Shown here: positions 1 to 8,316 of the stretch, piece by piece
Numbering within the stretch: the stretch's first letter is position 1
Layout: every line of letters starts with the position of its first letter
Translations under genes and position numbers: made by a program
Source: Sphingomonas spermidinifaciens
Lineage (GTDB): Bacteria; Pseudomonadota; Alphaproteobacteria; Sphingomonadales; Sphingomonadaceae
Direction of reading: 5' to 3'
Assembly: GCF_002351485.1 (NCBI RefSeq)
Contig: NZ_NWMW01000003.1
Location: 186,001 to 250,000, forward strand
Length of the DNA: 64,000 nucleotides
Notes under the pieces: model-generated
What the model was told of the DNA's origin: nothing
The model's database searches: none
What the model saw: only the letters and a program-made list of their open reading frames with translations

Positions 1-1490
1 TTCAGGCGGCATATATCGGCGCGAGCTTCGCCTCCGACGCCTTTTTCGTTGCCTTCCGCCTGCCCAACATGTTTCGCGCGCTGTTCGCCGAGGGGGCGTT
101 CGCCTCGGCGTTCATCCCGCTGTTCAACCAGAAGGTGGGCGAGAACGGCGACCTGGCCCCCGCCATCGCCTTTGCCGAGCGGGCGCTCGCCTGGCTGTTC
201 CCGATCCTCGCCGCGATGACCGCGCTGATGATCCTCGCCGCCTGGCCGCTCACCTGGGTGCTGGCGGGCGGGTTCGAGCGACAGCAGCCCTCGGCCAGCG
301 ATTTCGCCTTCGCGGTGACGCTGTCGCGGATCACCATCCCCTATCTCTTCCTCATCTCGCTCGCGTCACTGCTCGGCGGCATCCTCAATTCGCTCGACCG
401 CTTCTGGGTCAACGCCGCGGCACCGATCCTCCTCAACGTGTCGATGGTGAGCGCGCTGTGGTTCCTCCACGGCGATCCCTATGAGACCGCGCGGGTGCAG
501 GCGTGGGCGGTCACGGCGGGCGGTGCACTTCAGTTCGGCTGGCTGGTGCTCGCCTGCCGATCGGCGGGCGTGAAGCTGCGGCTGCGGCTGCCCAAGCTCG
601 ACGACGATGTGAAGCGCCTCCTTAAGCTCATCGTTCCGGCCGCCGCGGGCGCCGGCGCGGCGCAGATCAACCTCGCCATCTCGACCGCGCTCGCCGGCTG
701 GCTGCTGGCCGAAGGGTCGATCTCCGCCATCAACTATGCCGATCGCGTCAATCAGCTGCCGCTCGGCATGATCGGGATCGGGCTGGGGACGATCCTGCTC
801 CCCACCGTCACGCGGCTGCTTCGCAAGGGCGATGACGCGCAGGCGATGGAAACGCAGAACCGTGGCATCGAACTGGCGCTGTTCCTCACGCTGCCCGCCG
901 CTGCCGCCTTCGTCTTCGCCGCCGAGCCGATCGTGCAGGGCCTGTTCCAGCGCGGCCAGTTCGACGCGACCGACACGATCCGCACCGGCTGGGTGCTGTC
1001 GGCCTTTTCGATCGGCCTGCCCTCTTATGTGCTGGTCAAGGTGCTGACGCCGGGCTTCTACGCGCGAGCCGACACGAAGACACCGGTGCGGCTGGCGATG
1101 ATCTCGATCGCGGTCAACATCGCCGGCAACCTCGTGCTGATCCCGACCGTCGGCATCATCGGCTCGGCGCTGTCGACTGCGCTGTCGTCGAGCCTCAACG
1201 TCGCAATGCTCTATTCGACGCTTCGGAAGCGCGGTCATTTCACCGCCGACGCGCAGCTTCGCCGCCGCATCCCACGCCTCACGGTCGCCGCGCTGGCGAT
1301 GGGCGGCGTGCTCTATTTCATCAAGCCGTGGTTCGTGCCCTATACGCAAGGGTCGCTGCTGATGACGCTGCCCGCCTTGGCGGTGCTGGTCGGGATCGGC
1401 GTTGCCATCTATGCGGTCGCCTGTTTCGCGACGGGCGCGTTCCGGCCTGCCGACATCAAGGCGCTCATCCGCCGCCGTTCCACCGACTAG
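1..1490 (+). CDS. murJ: Lipid II flippase MurJ (5' end outside window)
   Basis: Flips lipid II across the inner membrane for peptidoglycan synthesis. The reading frame is open from base 3, so the start codon lies upstream of the window; 495 codons are visible and the stop is TAG at 1488-1490. The visible N-terminus carries the family's conserved stretch with FRLPNMFRALFAEGAF (encoded near 54-105), followed by about a dozen hydrophobic segments. Length and hydropathy fit the MurJ/MviN branch of the MOP superfamily. trpS begins 10 bases downstream on the same strand, so co-transcription is likely. Only the extreme N-terminus, including part of the first helix, is missing. Confidence 0.95.
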   Translation, partial: QAAYIGASFASDAFFVAFRLPNMFRALFAEGAFASAFIPLFNQKVGENGDLAPAIAFAERALAWLFPILAAMTALMILAAWPLTWVLAGGFERQQPSASDFAFAVTLSRITIPYLFLISLASLLGGILNSLDRFWVNAAAPILLNVSMVSALWFLHGDPYETARVQAWAVTAGGALQFGWLVLACRSAGVKLRLRLPKLDDDVKRLLKLIVPAAAGAGAAQINLAISTALAGWLLAEGSISAINYADRVNQLPLGMIGIGLGTILLPTVTRLLRKGDDAQAMETQNRGIELALFLTLPAAAAFVFAAEPIVQGLFQRGQFDATDTIRTGWVLSAFSIGLPSYVLVKVLTPGFYARADTKTPVRLAMISIAVNIAGNLVLIPTVGIIGSALSTALSSSLNVAMLYSTLRKRGHFTADAQLRRRIPRLTVAALAMGGVLYFIKPWFVPYTQGSLLMTLPALAVLVGIGVAIYAVACFATGAFRPADIKALIRRRSTD

Positions 1491-1500
1491 GACCAGACAA

Positions 1501-2508
1501 ATGCGTATCGTCTCGGGTATTCAGACCACCGGCAATCTGCACCTCGGCAATTATCTGGGTGCGATCCGAAACTGGGTGGCGATGCAGGACGCGATGGCGC
1601 CGGGCGACGACTGCCTGTTCTTCCTCGCCGACCTGCATGCGCTGACGGTGCATCAGGAGCCGGCGCAACTCGCCGCCGCGACGATCGAGATGGCGGCGAC
1701 GCTGATGGCGGCGGGGATCGACACCGATCGCGCGATCCTGTTCAACCAGGCGCGCGTCCCCGCCCATTCGGAGCTCTGCTGGCTGCTCGGCGGCACCGCG
1801 CGTATGGGCTGGCTCAACCGCATGACCCAGTGGAAGGACAAGGCGGGCAAGAACCGCGAAGGCGCGAGCGTCGGCCTGTTCACCTATCCCGTGCTTCAGG
1901 CCGCCGATGTGCTCGTCTATCAGGCGACCCACGTGCCCGTGGGCGAGGACCAGAAGCAGCACCTCGAACTCGCGCGCGACATCGCGACCAAGTTCAACCT
2001 CGACTTCGGCGTCGAGCTCTTCCCGCTGCCCGAGCCGATCATCCCGGCCGAAGCGCCGCGAATCATGTCGCTGCGCGACGGCACGGCGAAGATGTCGAAG
2101 TCCGACCCCAGCGACATGAGCCGCATCAACCTGATCGACGATGACGACGCGATCGCGGGCAAGGTGAAGAAGGCCAAGACCGACCCCGAACCGCTGCCCG
2201 AGACGATCGAACGCCTCGCCGAACGGCCCGAGGCCCGCAACCTCGTGACGATCTACGCCGCCCTCGAAGGGCGCACCCCGGCCGAAGTGCTGGGCGAGTT
2301 TTCAGGGCAAGGCTTCGGCGCCTTCAAGCCGCGCCTGGCCGACCTCACCGTGGCGAAGATCGGCCCGATCCGCGACCGGTTGACGCAGCTACTGGCCGAC
2401 CGAGGCGAGGTGGCGGCGCAACTCCGCAAGGGCGCGGCCAAGGCGCAGGCGCTGGCCGCGCCTATGCTTCGCGCGGCTCAGGACGCAATGGGGCTTCAGG
2501 TGGACTGA
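1501..2508 (+). CDS. trpS: Tryptophanyl-tRNA synthetase
   Basis: Class I aminoacyl-tRNA synthetase that charges tRNA-Trp. The 335-residue protein opens with RIVSGIQTTGNLHLGNYLG, where HLGN (residues 14-17) is the HIGH-type ATP motif, and has KMSKS at about 197-201. Length matches bacterial TrpS. The frame is open further upstream to 1402, but ATG 1501 is chosen because it gives the canonical TrpS N-terminus and sits just past murJ. No terminator is obvious after the stop; the region beyond holds a decayed minus-strand gene. Confidence 0.97.
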   Translation: MRIVSGIQTTGNLHLGNYLGAIRNWVAMQDAMAPGDDCLFFLADLHALTVHQEPAQLAAATIEMAATLMAAGIDTDRAILFNQARVPAHSELCWLLGGTARMGWLNRMTQWKDKAGKNREGASVGLFTYPVLQAADVLVYQATHVPVGEDQKQHLELARDIATKFNLDFGVELFPLPEPIIPAEAPRIMSLRDGTAKMSKSDPSDMSRINLIDDDDAIAGKVKKAKTDPEPLPETIERLAERPEARNLVTIYAALEGRTPAEVLGEFSGQGFGAFKPRLADLTVAKIGPIRDRLTQLLADRGEVAAQLRKGAAKAQALAAPMLRAAQDAMGLQVD

Positions 2509-2520
2509 GGCCCCGCCGCC

Positions 2521-2838
2521 TCAATAACGCGGGGTCGCATTGTCCAGTTTGCGGAAATAAGCGACGCGCGCCTTGCGCGTCGGCAGCGCGCGCAGTTCGG
2601 CTTCGGCGTTCGGATTGGCTGCGAGGATGCGATTGATCCGGTCGCGGCGAAGGCGCTGCTATTCTTCCCGGTTCGAAGCCCCGATTCGCGGATCGGGATC
2701 GTGGCCGAAGCTGTTGCCGATCGCGGGAAGTCCTGCGCCCGATACCATTCCCGGCGTGACCTGCGGTGAAATCTGGGCCGATGCGACCCCGACATGCCAA
2801 TGGCAACCAGTCCGATCGACGTGCGGTGGATGACGACC
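2521..2838 (-). pseudogene. Decayed small protein gene, interrupted by an in-frame TAG
   Basis: On the minus strand one frame from 2838 to the TGA at 2521-2523 is open except for a TAG at 2659-2661. The part after the TAG reads like a real charged protein end (RINRILAANPNAEAELRAL, then KARVAYFRKLDNATPRY). The part before it (QISPQVTPGMVSGAGLPAIG) also looks coding. No good start lies in this frame: a TGA stands at 2839-2841, and the hydrophobic IGLVAIG stretch that could be a signal peptide is in another frame, suggesting a frameshift near 2770-2810. I read this as a small exported protein that has lost its frame. It occupies the 391-base gap between trpS and dnaA; nothing else is visible there. 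The alternative is chance codon bias in GC-rich DNA. Confidence 0.45.
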
Positions 2839-2899
2839 TCAACAGGGGCACCTGTGAGGCACAAAGGCTATGGCTGGGTCAACGCGTTGAACAGCGCCC

Positions 2900-4333
2900 C
2901 TATCCTTCGAGCTGGCGCATCAGCCCCCTGACCGCGGTGTCGATCTCCCGGTCCTTGTCGCGCAGTTCCTCGATCCGCTTGACCGCGTGGATCACGGTCG
3001 AATGGTCGCGGTTGCCGAACTTGCGGCCGATTTCGGGCAGGCTACGCGTCGTCAGCTTCTTGGCGAGGTACATCGCGATCTGGCGCGGCCGCGCGATCGC
3101 GACGGCGCGGCGCTCGGAGACGAGGTCGAGCTGCTTCACCTCGAAATGCGCGGACACCGCCTTCTGGATCTCGTCGATCGTGATGCGGCGCTGCGGGCCC
3201 TTCAGCACCTCGCCCAGCGTCTGGAGCGCGAAGTCCATCGTTACCGCCTCGCCAATGAGCTGGGCATAGGCGACGAGGCGGTTGAGCGCCCCCTCCAGCT
3301 CGCGGATGTTCGCGGTGATTCGCATCGCAAGCAGCTCGAGCACCTCGTCGGGCACGCTCACCTGCGGCATGTCAGCCAGCTTCGCGGCGAGGATCGCCCG
3401 CCGAAGCGCATATTCGGGCGGACGGATGTCGGCGACGAGGCCAGAGGCGAGCCGGCCGACCAGCTTGGGGTCGATCCCTTCAAGCATCCGCGGGCTGCGA
3501 TCAGCGCAGATGACCAGTCGCTTGCCCATCGTCATGAACTCGTTGACGGTGTGGAAGCACTCCTCCTGCGTCGAATCCTTGCCGGCGATGAACTGGAGGT
3601 CGTCGATGACGAGCAGGTCGACGCTGCGCAGTCGCGCCTTGAACGCGAAGGTATCGCGCTCGCGCACCGCCTTCACGAACTCGAACATGAAGCGCTCGGC
3701 CGGCATGTAGATCGCGGTGCCCGCGGGATGCGCCTCCAGAAACGCGTGGCCGATCGCATGGGCGAGGTGCGTCTTGCCCTGCCCCGTCGCGCCGTGGAGG
3801 TAGAGCGGGCTGAACCGGACCGGTCCCTCCGCGGCGAGCAGCCGCGCGGCGTTGAACGCGACCTGATTGGTCGCATCGGCGACAAATCGGTCAAACGTGA
3901 AGCGCGGGTCGAACGCGAATCGCTCGCCCTCGCGTGCGGGCTTGGCGGGCGCCGCGGCGAGCGGGCGATCGGCGCCCAGCACACGCGGCACCGACGGCGC
4001 TGGCGCGGCAGTGGTGGCGGGTGATTCGTCGTTGGCGCTCGGCGGCACCAGCGCCTTGGTCGAGGTCTCGACGACGACGCTGCGCACGCTCGGCATCAGC
4101 TGCCGGAACTCGAGCCGCAGCCGGTCGCCGAAATGGCTCTTCACATAATTGGTCATGAATGGCGACGGCAGGCCGATGCGCACCGTCTCCTCATCGGAGC
4201 CCGCCGCCAGCACCGCCGGCTTCAGCCACTGATCGAAGACCTTCGCGCCCGACTGGCTACGCAGGTTGCGGCGCACCAAGTCCCAGGCATCGACGATCGC
4301 CGGCATGGATCGAAGCGGTTCGTTGCCGTGCAC
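2900..4333 (-). CDS. dnaA: Chromosomal replication initiator DnaA
   Basis: AAA+ initiator that binds DnaA boxes and opens the origin. The 477-residue frame has domain I (about 10-90), a proline/alanine-rich linker (about 95-135), Walker A GATGQGKT at 181-188, Walker B with IDD near 243-245, and the domain IV DNA-binding signature RDHSTVIHAVKRIEEL starting near 442. ATG 4333 gives MHGNEPLRS; an internal ATG at 4306 (MPAIVDAWDLV) starts exactly at the conserved domain I and is an equally good choice. dnaN, recF and gyrB do not follow; the gene stands alone between the decayed gene and rpsT, and its leader contains hairpins. Confidence 0.97.
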   Translation of the reverse strand: MHGNEPLRSMPAIVDAWDLVRRNLRSQSGAKVFDQWLKPAVLAAGSDEETVRIGLPSPFMTNYVKSHFGDRLRLEFRQLMPSVRSVVVETSTKALVPPSANDESPATTAAPAPSVPRVLGADRPLAAAPAKPAREGERFAFDPRFTFDRFVADATNQVAFNAARLLAAEGPVRFSPLYLHGATGQGKTHLAHAIGHAFLEAHPAGTAIYMPAERFMFEFVKAVRERDTFAFKARLRSVDLLVIDDLQFIAGKDSTQEECFHTVNEFMTMGKRLVICADRSPRMLEGIDPKLVGRLASGLVADIRPPEYALRRAILAAKLADMPQVSVPDEVLELLAMRITANIRELEGALNRLVAYAQLIGEAVTMDFALQTLGEVLKGPQRRITIDEIQKAVSAHFEVKQLDLVSERRAVAIARPRQIAMYLAKKLTTRSLPEIGRKFGNRDHSTVIHAVKRIEELRDKDREIDTAVRGLMRQLEG

Positions 4334-4698
4334 GCGCGCAAATCTCCCACGTTCCGCAAAGCACCTGCTTTGCAGCCCTGCCTATAACCAGCGATCGGTT
4401 GCCCCCCGCCGGGTCCGAAGAACCCGGCAGTCCCGCTTTCCGACGGAGCCAGAGTGCGTACGACGACGCAGCGGGACGCTCGTTTTGAAAGGGTCGGGGC
4501 ATCCGATCAAGGCCCGCACGTCAACAAAATGAAATATAAAACGCTTGACTCGAAACGCCGCGGGGTAGCTCGTTCAATGCCGCTAAGTAACTGTTCTTAG
4601 GGCTATATTTGAGGTTACCGGAACATTTGCCGCCGCCCGACTCGTGGACTTTCCTTGGCTCTCGATTCGTTCCCCATTTGGGATGCAGCGGGCACGCA
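4334..4698. promoter_or_regulatory. dnaA leader and rpsT downstream region with two inverted repeats
   Basis: A gene-free stretch. It contains one short hairpin, GCCGGGT at 4408-4414 paired with ACCCGGC at 4422-4428, and a second inverted repeat, GTCCCGCT at 4430-4437 with AGCGGGAC at 4470-4477. Both lie 75-145 bases in front of the dnaA start. Beyond them, about 4520-4625 is clearly AT-richer than the surroundings and is the likely dnaA promoter zone on the minus strand, although no clean -35/-10 pair stands out. I see no DnaA box of the TTATNCACA type on either strand, so there is no support for an origin here. Confidence 0.4.
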
Positions 4699-4732
4699 AA
4701 AGGCCCCGCCGGCGACTGCCGACGGGGCCTTT
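4699..4732 (-). terminator. Rho-independent terminator after rpsT
   Basis: A ten-base-pair stem (AAAGGCCCCG at 4699-4708 with CGGGGCCTTT at 4723-4732) lies about 20 bases past the rpsT stop on the minus strand. The A/T ends of the stem provide the U-rich tail in either direction. It could also protect rpsT from readthrough coming from the left. Confidence 0.8.
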
Positions 4733-4751
4733 AAACGGTTCGATCAAGCGA

Positions 4752-5015
4752 TTAGGCGAGCGCCGCGAGACGCTTCGTCAGGCGCGAGAACTTGCGTGCC
4801 GCGGTGTTCTTGTGGACGACGCCCTTGGCGACGCCGCGCGCCAGTTCGGGCTGCATCGCGGCCATCGCCGCGGTCGCTGCCGCCTTGTCACCCGACGCGA
4901 GCGCCGCCTCGGCCTTCTTCACGAAGGTCCGGATGCGGCTGACCCGCGCCCCGTTGACTTCCGCGCGGCGCTCGTTGCGCCGGATACGCTTCTTCGCTTG
5001 CGGCGTATTCGCCAT
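4752..5015 (-). CDS. rpsT: 30S ribosomal protein S20
   Basis: Small basic ribosomal protein that binds 16S rRNA. The 87-residue product begins [20 protein letters not shown] and ends in the conserved [15 protein letters not shown] region, with normal length and many Lys/Arg. It is followed by a strong hairpin terminator at 4699-4732, so it forms its own unit; mutM ends 95 bases upstream on the same strand. The gap between them presumably holds the rpsT promoter. Confidence 0.97.
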   Translation of the reverse strand: MANTPQAKKRIRRNERRAEVNGARVSRIRTFVKKAEAALASGDKAAATAAMAAMQPELARGVAKGVVHKNTAARKFSRLTKRLAALA

Positions 5016-5110
5016 GCCCGTCCTCGAAACCTGTGATGTGAAAGAGCGCCGCCGACGGCCGCACTCGGGAAAGCGCGCCCCTTAACGAAGGCGGTCCGAA
5101 CGGTCAACCG

Positions 5111-5923
5111 TCAACGCTGGCATTTCGGGCACCAGAAGGTCGATCTTCCACTCTCGACGCGCCGGCGAATCACCGTCCCGCACCCGCATGCCTGCCCCTC
5201 GCGTCCATAGACGCGCCACTGCTTCGAGAAATAGCCGAGCTCGCCGTCGGGCCGCGCATAGTCGCGAAGCGTGGAGCCGCCCGCCTCGATCGCCGCGAGC
5301 AGCACCGATCGGACCGAGTCGGCGAGCAGCGCCAGCCGCTTCGTTCCGATCCGTCCGCCCGCGCGCGACGGCGCGATCCCCGCCATGTGCAGCGCCTCGC
5401 AGACATAGATGTTGCCCAGCCCCGCGACCACGCGCTGATCGAGCAGCAGCGCTTTCGCCGGCGCGATCCGCCCCTCGAACTGCGCCGCCAGATGCCCTGG
5501 CCCGAACGACTCGCCCAGCGGCTCCGGCCCCAGCGCGCCGAACGGCCCCCAGTCCTCGACCTCGGCGGTCGGCACCAGATCGACCGACCCGAAACGCCGC
5601 GGGTCGTTGAGCGCCAGCCGCCGCCCCTCGTCCGTCTCGATCAGCAGATGATCGTGCGTCAATGCCTCCGACGGGTCCACCCGCCACCGCCCCGACATGC
5701 CGAGGTGGAAGACCATCGTGTCGCCGCGATCGGTATGGATCAGCCCGTACTTGGCCCGCCGCCCCAGCCCCGTCACCCGCGCGCCGGTCAGCCGCTGGCC
5801 GAGGTCGGGGGGCAGCGGGCGGCGCAGGTCCGACCGGTTGGCGACGACGCGCGCGATCCGCCGCCCCGCCAGCACTGGGGCGAGGCCGCGCACGGTCGTC
5901 TCGACTTCGGGAAGTTCGGGCAT
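5111..5923 (-). CDS. mutM: Formamidopyrimidine-DNA glycosylase
   Basis: Base-excision repair enzyme removing 8-oxoguanine and formamidopyrimidines and cleaving the resulting abasic site. Start at 5923 gives MPELPEVETTVRGL, where the Pro after the removed Met is the catalytic nucleophile and Glu3 is conserved; upstream in-frame Met codons would bury this terminus and are rejected. The 270-residue length is standard. The C-terminus carries the zinc finger (CGCG near 246-249 and CPKC near 265-268). It is divergent from ubiE with 79 bases between the starts. Confidence 0.97.
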   Translation of the reverse strand: MPELPEVETTVRGLAPVLAGRRIARVVANRSDLRRPLPPDLGQRLTGARVTGLGRRAKYGLIHTDRGDTMVFHLGMSGRWRVDPSEALTHDHLLIETDEGRRLALNDPRRFGSVDLVPTAEVEDWGPFGALGPEPLGESFGPGHLAAQFEGRIAPAKALLLDQRVVAGLGNIYVCEALHMAGIAPSRAGGRIGTKRLALLADSVRSVLLAAIEAGGSTLRDYARPDGELGYFSKQWRVYGREGQACGCGTVIRRRVESGRSTFWCPKCQR

Positions 5924-6002
5924 ACAGGCTTTGGAGCTAGGACGCGGCCCCCCGCCCCGCAAGACTTGGCAGCGACACGCTTTGCGGCCATGGACCGATG
6001 CC

Positions 6003-6734
6003 ATGACCGACACCGTCTCCTTCGGCTACGAAGACGTCGCCCCCGCCGAGAAAACCGCCCGCGTGGGCGAGGTCTTCAAGAGCGTCGCCAGCCGCTACGA
6101 CCTGATGAACGATGCGATGTCGGGCGGGCTGCACCGTGTCTGGAAGGACGTGTTCGTCCGCCGGGTGAAGCCGCGCGGCGGCGAGCACATCCTCGACATG
6201 GCGGGCGGCACCGGCGACATCGCCTTTCGCATGGCCCCCTCGGGCGCGTCAATCACCGTCGCCGACATCAACCCCGCGATGCTCGAGGTCGGCATGGGCC
6301 GCGCGGCGAAGCGCGGTATCGACGGGCTCGTGTGGACCGAGGCGAATGCCGAGACGCTGCAATTCCCCTACCGCTTCTTCGATGCGTACACGATCGCCTT
6401 CGGCATCCGGAACGTCACCGACATCCCGGCGGCGCTCCGCGAGGCACATCGCGTCCTCAAGCGCGGCGGACGATTCTACTGCCTTGAATTCTCGACCACG
6501 CTCTGGCCGGGTTTCGCAGAAGTGTACGACGCCTATTCGCACCACCTCGTGCCCAAGCTTGGCAAGGCGCTGGCGGGCGATGCCGACAGCTACAAGTACC
6601 TCGTCGAATCGATCCGCCGCTTCCCCGACATGGCCCGGTTCGAGGCGATGATCGCCGAGGCGGGATTCGTGCGCACGTCGGTCGAGCCGATGCTCGGCGG
6701 GCTGGTCGCGATCCACAGCGGGTGGAAGATTTGA
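6003..6734 (+). CDS. ubiE: Ubiquinone/menaquinone C-methyltransferase UbiE
   Basis: SAM-dependent C-methyltransferase of quinone synthesis. The 243-residue product has the family N-terminus (VSFGYEDV, then FKSVASRYDLMNDAMS), the SAM-binding motif LDMAGGTGD at about 64-72 and the IAFGIRNVTD stretch further on. ATG 6003 is selected because the frame upstream has no UbiE similarity. ubiB follows after 49 bases, so both ubiquinone genes probably share a transcript. Whether the cell also makes menaquinone cannot be judged here. Confidence 0.96.
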   Translation: MTDTVSFGYEDVAPAEKTARVGEVFKSVASRYDLMNDAMSGGLHRVWKDVFVRRVKPRGGEHILDMAGGTGDIAFRMAPSGASITVADINPAMLEVGMGRAAKRGIDGLVWTEANAETLQFPYRFFDAYTIAFGIRNVTDIPAALREAHRVLKRGGRFYCLEFSTTLWPGFAEVYDAYSHHLVPKLGKALAGDADSYKYLVESIRRFPDMARFEAMIAEAGFVRTSVEPMLGGLVAIHSGWKI

Positions 6735-6783
6735 CGGGCCTTCTTTCTCCCCTCCCCGCAAGAGAGCGGAGTGGGTTGCCGAT

Positions 6784-8316
6784 ATGACCGCCCCCGCCAT
6801 CCATCTCTGGCGCCTGCTCAAATGGGGCCGCACGCTCGCCCGCCATGGCGCGCTGACCGGGATCGAGCGCGACCCCAACACGCCGCCCGCCGTCCGCCGC
6901 GTCGCGCGGATCGCCCGCTTCGGCGCGCGCGTGCCGAAGCGCCCGGCCTATGCCGACGCCTTCCAGGCGATCGGACCCGCGGCGATCAAGCTCGGCCAGA
7001 CGCTCGCCACCCGCCCCGACCTCGTCGGCGAGGAAGCTGCGCACGACCTGCTCCGACTTCAGGACGCGCTGCCGCCCGTCCCGTTCGAGGATGTCTGCGC
7101 GGTGATGCGGGCGAGCTTCGGCAAGCCGCTCGAAAGCCTGTTCACCGAGATCGAGCCTGTCCCGATCGGCGCCGCCTCGATCGCGCAGGTCCACCGCGCG
7201 ACCACTACCGATGGCCGCCGTGTGGCGATCAAGGTCATCCGCCCCGGCGTCGAGGCCGAATTCACGCGCGCCATCGACACCTATGAATGGGCGGCGGCGC
7301 AGGTCGAGCAGATGGGCGGGGAGGCCGCGCGCCTTCGCCCCCGCCTCGTCATCGACACGTTCAAGCGCTGGACGCTCCGCGAGCTCGACCTGCGACGCGA
7401 GGCCGCCTCTGCCTCTGAACTCGCACAGGGGATGACCGCCGAGCCCGATTTCGTTGTCCCCGCGATCGACTGGCAGCGTACGACCGGCAAGGTGCTGACG
7501 CTCGAGTGGATCGACGGCATCAAGCTGTCGAACCGCGAGGCGCTGATCGCCGCGGGCCACGACCTGCCTGCGCTTGCCGCCAAGCTCGTGCGCGCGTTCC
7601 TGCGACAGGCGATCGCCGAGGGCTTCTTCCACGCCGACATGCACCAGGGAAACCTGTTTGCGCTGCATGACGGGCGGATCGCCGCGATCGACTTCGGCAT
7701 CATGGGCCGGATCGACCGGCGCGCGCGCGTCTGGCTGGCGGAAATCCTCTACGGCCTCATCACCGGCAACTACCGGCGCGTGGCCGAGATCCATTTCGAA
7801 GCGGGCTATGTCCCCCCGCACCACAGTGTCGCCGAATTCGCGACCGCGCTGCGTGCCGTGGGCGAGCCGGTCCGCGGCCTCGCGACCAAGGACATGTCGG
7901 TCGGCATGATGCTCGACAGTCTGTTCAACATCACCCGCGACTTCGACATGCAGACGCAGCCGCACCTGCTCCTTCTGCAAAAGACGATGGTGATGGTCGA
8001 GGGGGTGGCGACCAGCCTCGATCCCGACGTCAACCTGTGGGACGTGGGCGCCCCCTTCATCGGCGAGTGGATCAGGACCGAGCTGGGGCCGGAGGCAGCG
8101 GTGGCGGATCGACTGGTCGAGGATCTGCACACCCTCGCCCGCCTGCCCCGCCTGATCCGCAATATCGAGCGGCAGTTTCCCGATCCGGGCGGGGCGCCCC
8201 CCGCGCCGCCGCTCCGCGAAATCGAGGTAATCCGTGTCGGCGGCGGCTGGCGCTATGCGGCGATGGCGGTGCTCGGCGCGGGGGCCGGGATCGCCGCGAC
8301 GCTGCTGCTGACGTGA
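6784..8316 (+). CDS. ubiB: Ubiquinone biosynthesis protein UbiB (ABC1/ADCK-type kinase-like)
   Basis: Atypical kinase-like ATPase needed for coenzyme Q synthesis. In the 510 residues, the KxGQ motif (KLGQ, 69-72) is followed by the family's LATRPDLVG, then the GAASIAQVHRA stretch that replaces the usual kinase glycine loop, and the catalytic HADMHQGN and IDFGIMG motifs in the middle. The C-terminus ends in a hydrophobic helix (about 488-508), fitting membrane attachment. It lies behind ubiE and its stop overlaps the GTG start of the next gene. Confidence 0.95.
   Translation: MTAPAIHLWRLLKWGRTLARHGALTGIERDPNTPPAVRRVARIARFGARVPKRPAYADAFQAIGPAAIKLGQTLATRPDLVGEEAAHDLLRLQDALPPVPFEDVCAVMRASFGKPLESLFTEIEPVPIGAASIAQVHRATTTDGRRVAIKVIRPGVEAEFTRAIDTYEWAAAQVEQMGGEAARLRPRLVIDTFKRWTLRELDLRREAASASELAQGMTAEPDFVVPAIDWQRTTGKVLTLEWIDGIKLSNREALIAAGHDLPALAAKLVRAFLRQAIAEGFFHADMHQGNLFALHDGRIAAIDFGIMGRIDRRARVWLAEILYGLITGNYRRVAEIHFEAGYVPPHHSVAEFATALRAVGEPVRGLATKDMSVGMMLDSLFNITRDFDMQTQPHLLLLQKTMVMVEGVATSLDPDVNLWDVGAPFIGEWIRTELGPEAAVADRLVEDLHTLARLPRLIRNIERQFPDPGGAPPAPPLREIEVIRVGGGWRYAAMAVLGAGAGIAATLLLT

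Noticed and set aside
4334..4750. Chromosomal origin next to dnaA
   Set aside because: The zone is AT-rich, but no DnaA box was seen on either strand and dnaN is not adjacent.
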